Shown here: positions 15,663 through 24,125 of the stretch, one piece after another
How positions within the stretch are numbered: position 1 is the stretch's first letter
How the letters are laid out: the number at the start of each line of letters is the position of its first letter
Source: Rhodospirillales bacterium
Lineage (GTDB): Bacteria > Pseudomonadota > Alphaproteobacteria > Reyranellales > Reyranellaceae
Reading direction: 5' to 3'
Assembly: GCA_947466085.1 (NCBI GenBank)
Contig: CANIEC010000019.1
Coordinates: 1-46,232, forward strand
DNA: 46,232 nucleotides
Translations under genes and position numbers: made by a program
Notes under the pieces: model-generated
The model's input: only the letters and a program-made list of their open reading frames with translations
What the model was told of the DNA's origin: nothing
Databases searched by the model: none

Positions 15663-16484
15663 CTAGGCCCGCACCGTGATGCCGCCGTCGACCACCAGCA
15701 GGTGGCCGTTCACATAGGACGATTGATCCGAGGCGAGAAAGAGGGCGGCATTGGCCGTGTCCCAGCCCGTGCCCATCTTGCCGGTCGGCGAGGCGCGGTC
15801 GCGGATCTCGATCATCTTCTCGTAGGCCTGGTTATGGTCCTTCTCGCTCCTGGCATACTGCTCGGCCAGGAAGTCGATCATCGGCGTGTGCATCAGGCCG
15901 GGCAGGATCGCGTTGCAGCGAATGCCCTTCTCCGCGTACTGCGAGGCGATCGCCATGGTGAGCGAGTTCACTGCGCCCTTGCTGGCATTGTAGGCCAGGT
16001 ACGAAATCCCCTTGGGGCAGCGGATCGAGGCGATCGAGCTCACGTTCACGATCGCGCCCTTGCCCTGCTTCTCCATGATCGGCAGCACGTGCTTGGCGGT
16101 GAGGAAGAAGCTCTTCACGTTGACGTCGAACACGCGATGCCACTCGTCCTCGCTCAGCTCGACCGGCCCGCCCTGCGAGCCGATGCCGACATTGTTGTCG
16201 AGGATGTCGACCCGGCCCCACTTCGCCATGCAGGCATCGACCATGGCCTTCACGTCGGCATTGTTCGAGGCGTTGGCCTCGTAGGCGACCGCGAAGCCGG
16301 GACCGACCTCCTTCTCGATCAGCCCCACCGTCTCCTCGGCGGCGGCCCGCTTCAGGTCGACGCAGAATACCCGGGCGCCCTCGCGGGCGAAGGTGATCGC
16401 CGTGCACTTGCCGTTGCCCCAGCCGGGTCCGCTCGAGCCCGCCCCGACGACGATCGCCACCCTGTCCTTCAGCTTGCCTGACAT
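15663..16484 (-). CDS. Short-chain dehydrogenase/reductase (SDR)
   Basis: A 273-residue SDR. The cofactor loop is an extended variant, GAGSSGPGWGNGKCTA, longer than the usual TGxxxGxG. An acidic residue follows strand 2 (FCVDLKRA), suggesting NAD preference. DNNVGIG replaces NNAG, and the catalytic Ser, Tyr and Lys appear in NVSSIAS and YLAYNASKGAV. The C-terminus LVVDGGITVRA is typical. The reaction is oxidation or reduction of an unknown alcohol or ketone. ATG 16484 (MSGKLKDRVA) has GGGAG close upstream; ATG 16505, with GGGAGAGG, is equally possible. It is divergent from the deaminase gene at 16614. Confidence 0.88.
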   Translation of the reverse strand: MSGKLKDRVAIVVGAGSSGPGWGNGKCTAITFAREGARVFCVDLKRAAAEETVGLIEKEVGPGFAVAYEANASNNADVKAMVDACMAKWGRVDILDNNVGIGSQGGPVELSEDEWHRVFDVNVKSFFLTAKHVLPIMEKQGKGAIVNVSSIASIRCPKGISYLAYNASKGAVNSLTMAIASQYAEKGIRCNAILPGLMHTPMIDFLAEQYARSEKDHNQAYEKMIEIRDRASPTGKMGTGWDTANAALFLASDQSSYVNGHLLVVDGGITVRA

Positions 16485-16613
16485 GCCGCTCCGCTCCCGC
16501 TTCATCTTCCTCTCCCGTCTTCCGGGGAGGGAATTGTTGAGATCGAGCCTAGCACGAACGGCCGGTCTGGAATCATGGTGACGATGCGACACGCCCCGTC
16601 CATGATCGTCGCC

Positions 16614-17066
16614 ATGGACACAAACCATCACGAGACCATGATGCGCCAGGCCCTCGAACTCGCCGCCGTCGCGGACAAGGAAGGCGACATGGGCGTTGGC
16701 GCGGTGATCGTTCGGGACGGCGAAATCGTCGGCCGCGGACGCAACCGCATCCACACTGGCAACTCGCTGATCCATGCGGAGACCGACGCCATTTCCGATG
16801 CCTGCCGCACGCTCGGCACGGACGACTTGTCGGGCACTACGCTCTACACCACGGTAGAGCCTTGCCCGATGTGCGCCGGCGCCTTGTTGAACGCCAAGGT
16901 AGGCCACTGGGTGCTGGGCCTTCGCTTCAAGACGGTGGGGCGCAACTTCGGCCGCTACTCGGTCGAGACGTTTGCCGAGTTCGTGGGCGCCGACATCAAG
17001 TTCACGACCGGCATCCTCGAGGAGGAGTGCCTCTCTCTGCGCAGCCGCTACTTCGAGCGCAAGTGA
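16614..17066 (+). CDS. Cytidine/deoxycytidylate-family nucleoside or base deaminase
   Basis: A 150-residue zinc deaminase with His54-Ala-Glu56 (LIHAETDAI) and Cys84-x2-Cys87 (TVEPCPMCAGAL), the zinc and proton-transfer residues of the cytidine deaminase fold. The family includes guanine deaminase, cytosine deaminase and the tRNA adenosine deaminase TadA; GDMGVGAVIV and the GRNRIHTGN stretch fit a free base or nucleoside deaminase at least as well as TadA. I preferred the ATG at 16614 over one at 16575 because the fold begins right after it. A hairpin follows the stop. Confidence 0.88.
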   Translation: MDTNHHETMMRQALELAAVADKEGDMGVGAVIVRDGEIVGRGRNRIHTGNSLIHAETDAISDACRTLGTDDLSGTTLYTTVEPCPMCAGALLNAKVGHWVLGLRFKTVGRNFGRYSVETFAEFVGADIKFTTGILEEECLSLRSRYFERK

Positions 17067-17106
17067 TGGGTGAGCGCGCGGGCCAAGCCGTGCTCTAGCT
17101 CACCCA
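17067..17106 (+). terminator. Inverted repeat after the deaminase gene
   Basis: TGGGTGAGC at 17067-17075 and GCTCACCCA at 17098-17106 form a perfect 9-bp stem with a 22-base loop, starting 1 base after the stop. There is no T-run, so it may be a factor-dependent terminator or an mRNA stabiliser. Confidence 0.45.
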
Positions 17107-17267
17107 GGGGCAGCCGTTCGTCAGTGTCCCGACACCGGGCGTCGCTGCTGCGACCTCGAAGATGGTCTCGCGCAGCGCCACCAGCCGGGCGCGCAATTCC
17201 AGCGGGCTGGCCGAACCGGCGCCCGCGTGGGAGGCAGCCGGCAACAAGAAAACATGGAGGAGCGTCC

Positions 17268-18227
17268 ATGCGTCGTCGTGCGTTCACCGCCTCGGCCTTT
17301 GCAACCGCGCTCGCGTCGCCTGCGATCGCCCAGGCGCCCTGGCCCGCCAAGCCGCTCCGCCTCGTCATCCCCTATCCGCCGGGCGGGCCGTCGGACGTCT
17401 CGAGCCGCATCGTCATGGAGCGCGCCGCGCAACTCCTCGGCCAGGGCGTGCTGTTCGACAACAAGGCCGGCGCCTCGGGCATGATCGGGGCGGAGTTCGT
17501 GAAGAACCAGCCGGTCGACCATCACACGTTCCTCACCACGACGACGGCGATGGTCTGCATCACGCGACACCTGCAGCCGATTCCGTTCGACCCCGATCGC
17601 GACATCGTCCCGGTCTCGCGCATGACGACCTCGTGGGGCGCTTTCGCCGTCCATCCGTCGGTACCGGCCAACACGGTCGCGGAGTTCGTGGCCTATGCGA
17701 AGGCCAATCCGGGCAAGCTGAACTATGGGTCGGCCGGCCTCGCCACCATCACCCACCTGTTCGGCGAGATGCTCTGCCTGGAAGCCGGCATCCGGATGAC
17801 GCACGTTCCCTATCGCGGCAGCGCGCCCGCGACCAACGCGCTGCTGGCCGGCGAGATCCAGGCGCAGTTCGACCAGACCACCTTGCCGCACATCAAGGCG
17901 GGCAAGCTGCGCGCCCTCGCGATGCTGGCCGAAGTGCGCCACCCGGATTTCCCCGACGTCCCGACCCTGCAGGAGACCGGTTACGGCAAGGAAGGCGGCG
18001 ATTCCTGGTTCGGCATCCTCGCGCCTGCGGGCACCTCACCCGAGGCGATCGCGCGGCTCGACAAGGCGATTGCCGACGCCCTGCGCGCGCCCGACATCGT
18101 CGCCAGGGTCCACAATGGCGGCATGCGCGTGACCTATCTCAACCCCTCGGATTTCAGGACGCACATCGGTGTCGAGAGCGCGATGTTCGGTACGATCATC
18201 AAAAAGGGCGATATCAAGCTGCCCTGA
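17268..18227 (+). CDS. Bug/TctC-family tripartite tricarboxylate receptor (periplasmic)
   Basis: A 319-residue periplasmic solute-binding protein with a signal peptide of about 21 residues (arginine-rich start, AIAQA end). The mature start WPAKPLRLVIPYPPGGPSD is the Bug-family hallmark, and GSAGLATITHLFGEM and VPYRGSAPATNALLAGE are conserved ligand-loop blocks. Such proteins bind carboxylates and normally feed a TctAB permease, but none is present nearby, as is common for the many orphan Bug proteins. GGAGGAGC precedes the ATG at 17268. The ligand is unknown. Confidence 0.92.
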   Translation: MRRRAFTASAFATALASPAIAQAPWPAKPLRLVIPYPPGGPSDVSSRIVMERAAQLLGQGVLFDNKAGASGMIGAEFVKNQPVDHHTFLTTTTAMVCITRHLQPIPFDPDRDIVPVSRMTTSWGAFAVHPSVPANTVAEFVAYAKANPGKLNYGSAGLATITHLFGEMLCLEAGIRMTHVPYRGSAPATNALLAGEIQAQFDQTTLPHIKAGKLRALAMLAEVRHPDFPDVPTLQETGYGKEGGDSWFGILAPAGTSPEAIARLDKAIADALRAPDIVARVHNGGMRVTYLNPSDFRTHIGVESAMFGTIIKKGDIKLP

Positions 18228-18314
18228 CGACAGTGGCGGCACGGAGCCACGGCCCATCGGTTGAACGCGGCGGACTCCCGACCGGGGCTACCTATCGGTT
18301 CGCACAGAGCAGCA

Positions 18315-18346
18315 TACGCCATTGACGTATATACGCCAATGGCGTA
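18315..18346. promoter_or_regulatory. 32-bp palindromic operator of the toxin-antitoxin operon, overlapping its promoter
   Basis: Outer arms TACGCCATTG (18315-18324) and CAATGGCGTA (18337-18346) are perfect inverted repeats, and the centre CGTATATACG (18326-18335) is itself a perfect palindrome. Only one base pair of the 32 breaks the dyad. TTGACG at 18322-18327 and TACACA at 18345-18350, 17 bp apart, make a promoter buried in the dyad. This is the layout expected for autorepression by an antitoxin or toxin-antitoxin complex. Confidence 0.8.
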
Positions 18347-18357
18347 CACATACCAGA

Positions 18358-18705
18358 ATGACCTCGCTCCTGGCGGTCGTCGAAACCGAACTCTACATCG
18401 CTCAGGCGGCCAAGCTGCTGGACGAGGCAGAGCGAGCCGCTATCGTCGATGCCGTGGCAGGTGCCCCGATGATGGGCGTGCTGATCAAGGGCACGAAAGG
18501 CCTGCGCAAGATGCGCATTGCCCTTCAGGGCCACGGCAAGAGAGGCGGAGGTCGCCTGATCTACTGGTTCCATTCGGAGGGATATCCGGCGGTCCTCCTG
18601 ATGGTTTATGCCAAGAATACCGCCGTCGATCTGACCAACGAGCAGCGCCGGCGCCTGATCGCCGTATCTGAGATGCTCCTGAAAGACTTTGGAGATGGAA
18701 AATGA
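18358..18705 (+). CDS. RelE/HigB-type toxin of a type II toxin-antitoxin pair
   Basis: A 115-residue protein of the RelE/HigB-like (PF06296-type) family. The blocks GTKGLRKMRIALQGHGKRGGGR, LIYWFHSEGYPAVLLMVYAKN and DLTNEQRRRL are characteristic. Such toxins cleave mRNA at the ribosome and arrest growth until antitoxin accumulates. The toxin comes first and the antitoxin second, as in higBA operons; the two overlap by ATGA. The ATG at 18358 has no ribosome-binding site, and the predicted transcription start is at about 18357, so the mRNA may be leaderless. Confidence 0.9.
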   Translation: MTSLLAVVETELYIAQAAKLLDEAERAAIVDAVAGAPMMGVLIKGTKGLRKMRIALQGHGKRGGGRLIYWFHSEGYPAVLLMVYAKNTAVDLTNEQRRRLIAVSEMLLKDFGDGK

Positions 18706-19001
18706 AGAAGAAGGACTTCGATCTCCTCCTGAAGAGCGTGGATCAGGCGCGCGCCTATGCCCGCGGCCGGCGGACGACGGGAACGCGCGTCCAGGTGGTT
18801 CAACGCACCGACGTCGCGGCCATACGAGCCCGGACGAAGCTGTCCCAGGAAGCCTTCGCGCAATGTATCGGAGTCTCGGTCGGTACGCTGCGCAACTGGG
18901 AACAGGGCCGGCGCAAGCCTGATGGGCCGGCCAAGGTCCTGCTGGCACTTCTGGAACGCGATCCCCGCATCGTCGAGCGCACCCTGTCGAAGGCCGCCTA
19001 G
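18702..19001 (+). CDS. HigA-like antitoxin with XRE-type helix-turn-helix
   Basis: A 99-residue protein. Its C-terminal half is an XRE helix-turn-helix (TKLSQEAFAQCIGVSVGTL, then RNWEQGRRKP); the N-terminal 40 basic residues probably wrap the toxin. It should neutralise the upstream RelE/HigB-like toxin and repress the operon by binding the palindrome at 18315-18346. GGAGATGG precedes the ATG, which overlaps the toxin stop. Its stop is 4 bp from the stop of the convergent exporter. Confidence 0.93.
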   Translation: MKKKDFDLLLKSVDQARAYARGRRTTGTRVQVVQRTDVAAIRARTKLSQEAFAQCIGVSVGTLRNWEQGRRKPDGPAKVLLALLERDPRIVERTLSKAA

Positions 19002-19005
19002 CCGC

Positions 19006-20367
19006 TCATCCCTTCGACCACACTTTCGGCCACAGGAGCGACAGGAGCAGCACCGCGAGCAGCCCGCCGCCCGCGGCCACGAACGCGAAGCGGTAGCCGG
19101 CGAGGAAGCCGCCCGTGTTCATGAAGCCCTGCGCGCCATGGGCCTGCAGAGCGGTCAATACCGAGGCGCCGGCGACGATGCCGATCGTGCGGGTCAGCAG
19201 CGAGAGGCTTCCGGCGACGCCGCGGTCGCGGGCCGGCAGGGTCGCGGTGACGATGTCGGTATAGGCGACCGTGAGCAGGCCCTGCCCCATCCCCTCCAGC
19301 ACCAGCAGCGCCGCCACGACGAGCACCGGCGTGTCGATGCCGGTAAAGCCCAGCGGCAGCAGGCCGAGGCCGACGCAGGCGACGCCCGCGAACACCGTGG
19401 GCCGCTGGCCGATACGGCTCACGAGGAAGGCCGAGAGCGGCGCCCCGGTCAGGCTGCCGCCATAGGCCATCGCCAGCACGATGCCGACGCCCAGCGGCGT
19501 CAGCTTCAGCACGTTCACGAGGTAATAGGGCGTCAGCAGCAGGATCGCGAAGCCCGCGAGGTTGGCGAGCGCATTGAGCACGTTGGGGATCGTGAAGCGC
19601 GGATCGGCAAAGAGCGACGGCCGGATGATCGGCTCCGGCACCCGGTTGGCGCGGCGGACATAGGCCACGATCAGGCCCAGCGCGACGAGGGCCATCGCCA
19701 GCGCCCACGGGCCCGGGATCTCCTTGCGCTGAGAGAAGGTGAGCGACAGGAGCAGCGTGCTCATGCAGGCTGCCAGCAGCACCGCCCCCAGCGCATCGAA
19801 CGGGCGCGAGTCGGGCTTGGGCGAGGGCAGCAGACCGGACAGAGCGAGCGTCACGAGCGCGAGCGGCACGCGCACCCAATAGACGGCGGGCCAGCCCCAC
19901 AGTTCGACCAGTGCACCCCCCAGGAACGGGCCGACGGCGGCCGCAATGGCCATGGTACTGGCGAACCCCGCCAGCGCCTTGGTGCGGTCGCTCTCGGGAA
20001 ACAGCGAGGTGGCCAGCGCCGGCGTACAGGACAGGGCCAGCGCCGTGCCGACGCCCTGTGCGCCGCGCGCCCACAGGAACAGCGGCCAGTCCGGCGCCGC
20101 CGCGCAGGCCGCGCAGCCGAGCGCGGAGATCGCGAGGCCGATGCGGAAGATCAGCCGGTGCCCGAACAGGTCGCCCAGCTTGCCGCAGACCAGCATCAGC
20201 GAGCCGTAGACCAGCACGTAGCAGATCACGAGCCACTGCGCGTCGCCCAGCGCCACCTTGAAATGGGCCGTGATCGCCGGCAGCGCCACGTTGACGGCAA
20301 TGTCGAGCGGCGCGAGCGACGCGCCCAGCCCGACGATGGCGAGGCCGAAGGCCGGGCGGACCGTCAT
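19006..20367 (-). CDS. MFS drug exporter, DHA2 (EmrB/QacA-like) family
   Basis: A 453-residue transporter with about 13-14 hydrophobic segments. Helix 1 shows LAPLDIAVNVALPAI, the DHA2 motif D1; CGKLGDLFGHR is motif A; and RGAQGVGTALALSCTPAL is motif B. It should extrude hydrophobic or cationic compounds using the proton gradient. The start is the ATG at 20367 (MTVRPAFG); an upstream in-frame ATG at 20439 lies inside the palindromic repeat and is rejected. No dedicated regulator adjoins it. Confidence 0.88.
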   Translation of the reverse strand: MTVRPAFGLAIVGLGASLAPLDIAVNVALPAITAHFKVALGDAQWLVICYVLVYGSLMLVCGKLGDLFGHRLIFRIGLAISALGCAACAAAPDWPLFLWARGAQGVGTALALSCTPALATSLFPESDRTKALAGFASTMAIAAAVGPFLGGALVELWGWPAVYWVRVPLALVTLALSGLLPSPKPDSRPFDALGAVLLAACMSTLLLSLTFSQRKEIPGPWALAMALVALGLIVAYVRRANRVPEPIIRPSLFADPRFTIPNVLNALANLAGFAILLLTPYYLVNVLKLTPLGVGIVLAMAYGGSLTGAPLSAFLVSRIGQRPTVFAGVACVGLGLLPLGFTGIDTPVLVVAALLVLEGMGQGLLTVAYTDIVTATLPARDRGVAGSLSLLTRTIGIVAGASVLTALQAHGAQGFMNTGGFLAGYRFAFVAAGGGLLAVLLLSLLWPKVWSKG

Positions 20368-20376
20368 CGAAATACG

Positions 20377-20506
20377 CCGTCGTCCTGAGCGAAGTCGCCC
20401 GAAGGGCGGCGCAGCCGAAGGACCTCTCTTCCGACGCACGACGACGTCTCGAAAGGAAAAGAGGTCCTTCGACTACGCGCCGTTGGCGCTTCGCTCAGGA
20501 CGACGG
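20377..20506. repeat. Dispersed palindromic repeat, family A (copy 2)
   Basis: CCGTCGTCCTGAGCGAAG at 20377-20394 is an exact inverted copy of 20489-20506. A second nested pair (GAAGGACCTCT and GAGGTCCTTCGAC) lies inside, so the 130-bp element can fold into a long cruciform. It sits upstream of the exporter start and 27 bp beyond the stop of the dienelactone hydrolase gene. Confidence 0.88.
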
Positions 20507-20532
20507 GGGGAGTTGTCAAAATTCGGTGTCGA

Positions 20533-21192
20533 TCAGAGGTGCTTCTTCAGGAATTCGAACATCCTTTCCCACGCCGCATTGGCCGACTTCACGTCGTAGG
20601 CCTCGCTGCGCTCGTTGGAGAAGGCATGCGCGGCGTCGTAGCGGAAGATCTCGGGGCTCTGGCCCGCGCCCTTCATCGTCTTCTCGAGCGCGTCGACGGC
20701 CGCCGGCGTGCACCAGTCGTCCTTGTTGGCGAAGTGGCCCTGCAGCGGCACCGTGATCTTGGCCGGGTCGGCAAGCTGGCCCGGCGGGATGCCGTAGAAG
20801 GGCACGCCGCAGGAAATGCCGCCGATCCTCGCGCAAGCCGCGATGGTCAGCGCGCCGCCCATGCAGAAGCCCATCACGCCGACCTTGCCGCCCATTGCGG
20901 CGAGGTACTGCACCGCCCCGGCAATGTCCTGGTCGGAGGCGCCGACGAAGTCGAGGCCGCTCATCATGTGGTTCGCCTCGTCCGGCTTCTGGGTGACGCG
21001 GCCCTTGTAAAGGTCGGGCGCCAGCGCGTTGTAACCCTGGCGCGCGAAGCGATCGGCGACGCCGCAGATCTGGTCGTTGAGACCCCACCATTCCTGGATC
21101 ACGACGATCCCCGGCTTGCCCTTGCCCGCCTCGGCCAGATAGCCCTTGCAGGTCGATCCGTCGGGACGCTTGAAGTCGATCAGGTTGCCCAT
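20533..21192 (-). CDS. Dienelactone hydrolase family protein
   Basis: A 219-residue alpha/beta hydrolase with the dienelactone hydrolase triad Cys110 (VMGFCMGG), Asp158 or 159 (NKDDWC) and His189 (DAAHAFSNE). The VIQEWWGLNDQI block with its conserved Glu is typical. In aromatic degradation this enzyme opens dienelactone to maleylacetate, but most chromosomal homologues without a chlorocatechol cluster have unknown ester or lactone substrates. The start ATG at 21192 is followed on the 5' side by a family B repeat and then the acyl-CoA synthetase gene on the same strand. Confidence 0.92.
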   Translation of the reverse strand: MGNLIDFKRPDGSTCKGYLAEAGKGKPGIVVIQEWWGLNDQICGVADRFARQGYNALAPDLYKGRVTQKPDEANHMMSGLDFVGASDQDIAGAVQYLAAMGGKVGVMGFCMGGALTIAACARIGGISCGVPFYGIPPGQLADPAKITVPLQGHFANKDDWCTPAAVDALEKTMKGAGQSPEIFRYDAAHAFSNERSEAYDVKSANAAWERMFEFLKKHL

Positions 21193-21231
21193 GTGATTGT
21201 CCTCCTCAATGTGTCCTGAACTCTACACCGA

Positions 21232-21344
21232 CCTCACCCTGAGGAGCACGCCGAAGGCGTGCGTCTCGAAGGGTGGGATCGCGCACCGTGCCTGTTGCCC
21301 ATCCTTCGAGACGCATCGCTGCGCGACGCTCCTCAGGATGAGGG
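21232..21344. repeat. Dispersed palindromic repeat, family B (copy 1)
   Basis: CCTCACCCTGAGGAGC at 21232-21247 pairs with GCTCCTCAGGATGAGGG at 21328-21344, and an inner pair (GCGTCTCGAAGGGTGGG with CCATCCTTCGAGACGC) gives a nested palindrome. It ends 7 bp before the stop of the acyl-CoA synthetase gene. Copy 2 is at 24248-24382. Confidence 0.88.
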
Positions 21345-21350
21345 AATTCG

Positions 21351-22871
21351 CTAGAGAAGTTTTCTGAGCTCCGTCTTCAGGATCTTGCCGTAGTTGTTCT
21401 TCGGCAGCGCCTCGATGAACTTGTAGTCCTTGGGGCGCTTGAAGCGGGCGATGTTGTCGAGGCAGAGCTTGTCGAGCTCGGCGGGCGAGAGAGTCTCGCC
21501 GGTGCGCGCGACGACGAAGGCCACCACCTCCTCCCCCCATTCCGGGTGCGGGCGGCCGACCACCGAACATTCGGCGACGCCGGCATGGAGGTTCAGCACG
21601 TCCTCGATCTCGCGCGGATAGATGTTGGAGCCACCCGAGATGATCATGTCCTTGGAGCGGTCCTTGAGCGTGAGCAGCCCTTCCTCGTCGAAGGCGCCGA
21701 CATCGCCGGTCCACAGCCAGCCGTCGCGCAGCGAGCGCGCCGTGGCCTCGGGATTGTTCCAGTAGCCCGCCATCACGGGATCGCCCTTGGCAATGATCTC
21801 GCCGACCTCGCCCACCGGCAGCGGACGCCCCGCCTCGTCGACCACCCTCACCTCCATGCAGGTATCGGCGCGTCCCGCCGACGCCAGGCGCTGCTCCCAG
21901 CGCGGATGGCTGCGGTCCCAATGATACTCACGGCTGAGATGGGTGATGCTCATCGGGCTCTCGCCCTGGCCGTAGAGCTGCATCAGCTTGTTGCCCAGCA
22001 GGTCGAGCGCGCGCTTGAGATCGGAAACGTACATTGGCGCGCCGCCGTAGGTGACGAGCCGCAGCGCATCGGGCTGCAGCTCCGCCACGCTGCCATGCTC
22101 GATCAGCCGCTTCACCATGGTGGGCGCCAGGAAGATCGAGCATTGCGGCCAGCGGTTCATCAGCTCGACCGTCTCGGGCACCTCGTACTTGCCGCTCTCG
22201 GGGAAGACCTGCACCGAACCGCGCGCCAGCATCGGGAAGTTCCACAGGCCCGAACCGTGGCTGATCGGGGCGGCATGCACGATCGAGCCGCCCGGCGGCG
22301 GGCGGTCGACGTCGGCGAAGTAGTTGAGCGTCATCGCCAGCAGATTACGGTGCGTCAGCGTCGCGCCCTTGGGGCGTCCGGTGGTGCCCGACGTGTAGAA
22401 CAGCCACGCCGGGTCGGTGGGCTCGGCATCGGCGATCGGGCTCGGGTCGCCCACCGCCATGAAGCTGTAGGAGCGCGTCGTGACGTCCACGATCTCCTTC
22501 AGTTCGGGCGCCTCCCGGGCGGCCTCGGCGATCGTATCGGCGAGATCGGGCGTCACGAAACAGAGCTTGGCGCCGGAATTCTCCAGGATGAACGCGAATT
22601 CCTTGGCATGCAGCTTGGCGTTCATCGGCACGGCGCAGAGGCCGGCATGCCAGATCGCGTACATGACCTCGATCGATTCGACACAGTTGGCCATGGCGAA
22701 GGCCACGCGGTCGCCGCGCGCGAGCCCGAACCGGGCGGCGAAGTGGGTGCTCATGACCGAGACTTTCCGCCACAGCTCCCGATAGGTGAGGTGTGGTGAC
22801 GCTCCGCGGGCAAGCGCGGGCAGGTCGTGGAACTCCTGCGCGGAGCCCAGCAGCAGATGGGCGATGTTCAT
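21351..22871 (-). CDS. Acyl-CoA synthetase (AMP-forming, class I adenylate-forming enzyme)
   Basis: A 506-residue ANL-superfamily ligase. The P-loop YTSGTTGRPKGATLTHRN is at about 164-181. The adenine-binding YGQGES motif, GWLWTGDVGAFDEEG, DRSKDMIISGGSNIYPREIE and the C-terminal catalytic Lys in PKNNYGKILK are all intact. It activates a carboxylic acid to acyl-AMP and then acyl-CoA. Acyl specificity (fatty, aromatic or other) cannot be read reliably. It starts at ATG 22871, divergent from the flavoprotein gene at 22935 with 63 bp between. A family B repeat separates it from the dienelactone hydrolase gene. Confidence 0.92.
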   Translation of the reverse strand: MNIAHLLLGSAQEFHDLPALARGASPHLTYRELWRKVSVMSTHFAARFGLARGDRVAFAMANCVESIEVMYAIWHAGLCAVPMNAKLHAKEFAFILENSGAKLCFVTPDLADTIAEAAREAPELKEIVDVTTRSYSFMAVGDPSPIADAEPTDPAWLFYTSGTTGRPKGATLTHRNLLAMTLNYFADVDRPPPGGSIVHAAPISHGSGLWNFPMLARGSVQVFPESGKYEVPETVELMNRWPQCSIFLAPTMVKRLIEHGSVAELQPDALRLVTYGGAPMYVSDLKRALDLLGNKLMQLYGQGESPMSITHLSREYHWDRSHPRWEQRLASAGRADTCMEVRVVDEAGRPLPVGEVGEIIAKGDPVMAGYWNNPEATARSLRDGWLWTGDVGAFDEEGLLTLKDRSKDMIISGGSNIYPREIEDVLNLHAGVAECSVVGRPHPEWGEEVVAFVVARTGETLSPAELDKLCLDNIARFKRPKDYKFIEALPKNNYGKILKTELRKLL

Positions 22872-22934
22872 GGGCCTCGTTTCCTCGCGCCCCGACTATT
22901 GCAGGCGCGGCATCGACCTTGCAATGTGCCGCCC

Positions 22935-24080
22935 ATGCAGGATTTCGATTTCGCCATCGTCGGCGCCGGCATCGCCGGGGTCTCCGTCGCCTATCACCTC
23001 GCCCCCCATGCGAAGGTGATCATCCTCGAGCGCGAGAACGTGCCCGCCTATCACACGACCGGCCGCTCCGCCGCGCTGCATTCGGAGACCTATGGCAGCG
23101 CCCAGATCCGCGCCATCACGGTGGCCTCGGGCCGCTTCTATCGCAATCCGCCGCCGGGCTTCGCCGACCATCCGCTGCTGACGCCGCGCGGCGCGCTGGT
23201 CGCGGGCCATGCCGCACAGGAAGCCGCCGTGAAGGCCGCCGCCGCCGACTATGCACGGCTGGTGCCCTCGGTGCGCTGGCTGGAGCCCGCTGAGGTCCTG
23301 CGCCGCCTGCCGATCGTGAAGCCGGAAACCGTCGGCGGCGGTGCCGTGTTCGAGCCCGAGGCCGACGACATGGACGTGGCGGCGATCCACGGCGGTTTCC
23401 TGAAGGGCGCGCGCGCCGCCGGCGCGGTGCTTCGCCTCAACGCCGAAGTCCTCGGCCTCGCCCGGTTCGACGGGCTGTGGAACGTGACCTTGCGCGACGG
23501 CGAAACGGTGCGCGCGGCCAACATCATTGACGCCGCCGGCGCCTGGGCCGACGTGCTGGGCGGCCTTGCCGGCTGCGTGCCGGTCGGGCTGGTACCGAAG
23601 CGGCGCACCGCCTTCACGTTCGACGCCCCGCAAGGGCTCGACCTCGGGCCGCTGCCGATGCTGATCGACTTCGACGAGAGCTTCTACTTCAAGCCCGAGG
23701 TCGGCCAGTTCCTGGGCTCGCTCGCCGACGAGACGCCCTCGCCGCCCTGCGACGCCCAGCCCGAGGAGATCGACGTCGCCACCGCCGTCGAGCGCATCGA
23801 GACCGCGAGCACGCTGCAGATCCGCCGCATCAAGAACAAGTGGGCCGGCCTGCGCTCCTTCGTGCACGACAAGAACCTGGTCGCGGGCTACGACCCGAAG
23901 ATCCAGGGCTTCTTCTGGCTGGCAGGCCAGGGTGGCTACGGCATCCAGACCGGCTACGCCGCCGGCCAGCTCGCCGCCGCGCTGGCGCTGGGCAAGCCCC
24001 TGCCGGCCGAAGTCGCCGACCTCGGCGTCACGGAGGAGTCGCTGTCGCCTGCCCGCTTCGCCGTGCCCGACGACGCCTGA
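22935..24080 (+). CDS. FAD-dependent oxidoreductase, DAO/DadA family
   Basis: A 381-residue flavoprotein of the D-amino-acid oxidase (PF01266) family. The N-terminal Rossmann motif FDFAIVGAGIAGVSVAYHL (GxGxxG) binds FAD, a Glu ends strand 2 (IILERE), and GRSAALHSETYGS follows. The C-terminal WLAGQGGYGIQTGYAAGQL is the conserved FAD-binding end. It likely oxidises a secondary amine, amino acid or hydroxy acid; glycine oxidase, sarcosine oxidase-like and hydroxyglutarate oxidase-like functions are all possible. The start is ATG 22935. It is immediately followed by the tRNA-Leu gene 45 bp downstream. Confidence 0.88.
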   Translation: MQDFDFAIVGAGIAGVSVAYHLAPHAKVIILERENVPAYHTTGRSAALHSETYGSAQIRAITVASGRFYRNPPPGFADHPLLTPRGALVAGHAAQEAAVKAAAADYARLVPSVRWLEPAEVLRRLPIVKPETVGGGAVFEPEADDMDVAAIHGGFLKGARAAGAVLRLNAEVLGLARFDGLWNVTLRDGETVRAANIIDAAGAWADVLGGLAGCVPVGLVPKRRTAFTFDAPQGLDLGPLPMLIDFDESFYFKPEVGQFLGSLADETPSPPCDAQPEEIDVATAVERIETASTLQIRRIKNKWAGLRSFVHDKNLVAGYDPKIQGFFWLAGQGGYGIQTGYAAGQLAAALALGKPLPAEVADLGVTEESLSPARFAVPDDA

Positions 24081-24125
24081 CCGGGATGACACGGGAATCG
24101 ACCCTCACTATGGTCGCCCCCGAGT

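Noticed and set aside
16614..17066. Call as TadA (tRNA adenosine deaminase)
   Set aside because: The zinc motif is shared by many deaminases and TadA-specific features could not be confirmed; kept as a general nucleoside/base deaminase.
18757..20388. Open frame of 543 codons on the plus strand
   Set aside because: Out of frame with the antitoxin and antisense to a clear DHA2 exporter; composition is that of a mirror frame.
20368..20439. Longer N-terminus for the DHA2 exporter starting at 20439
   Set aside because: The extra 24 residues are translated from the palindromic repeat and are highly basic; MTVRPAFG at 20367 is the natural start.
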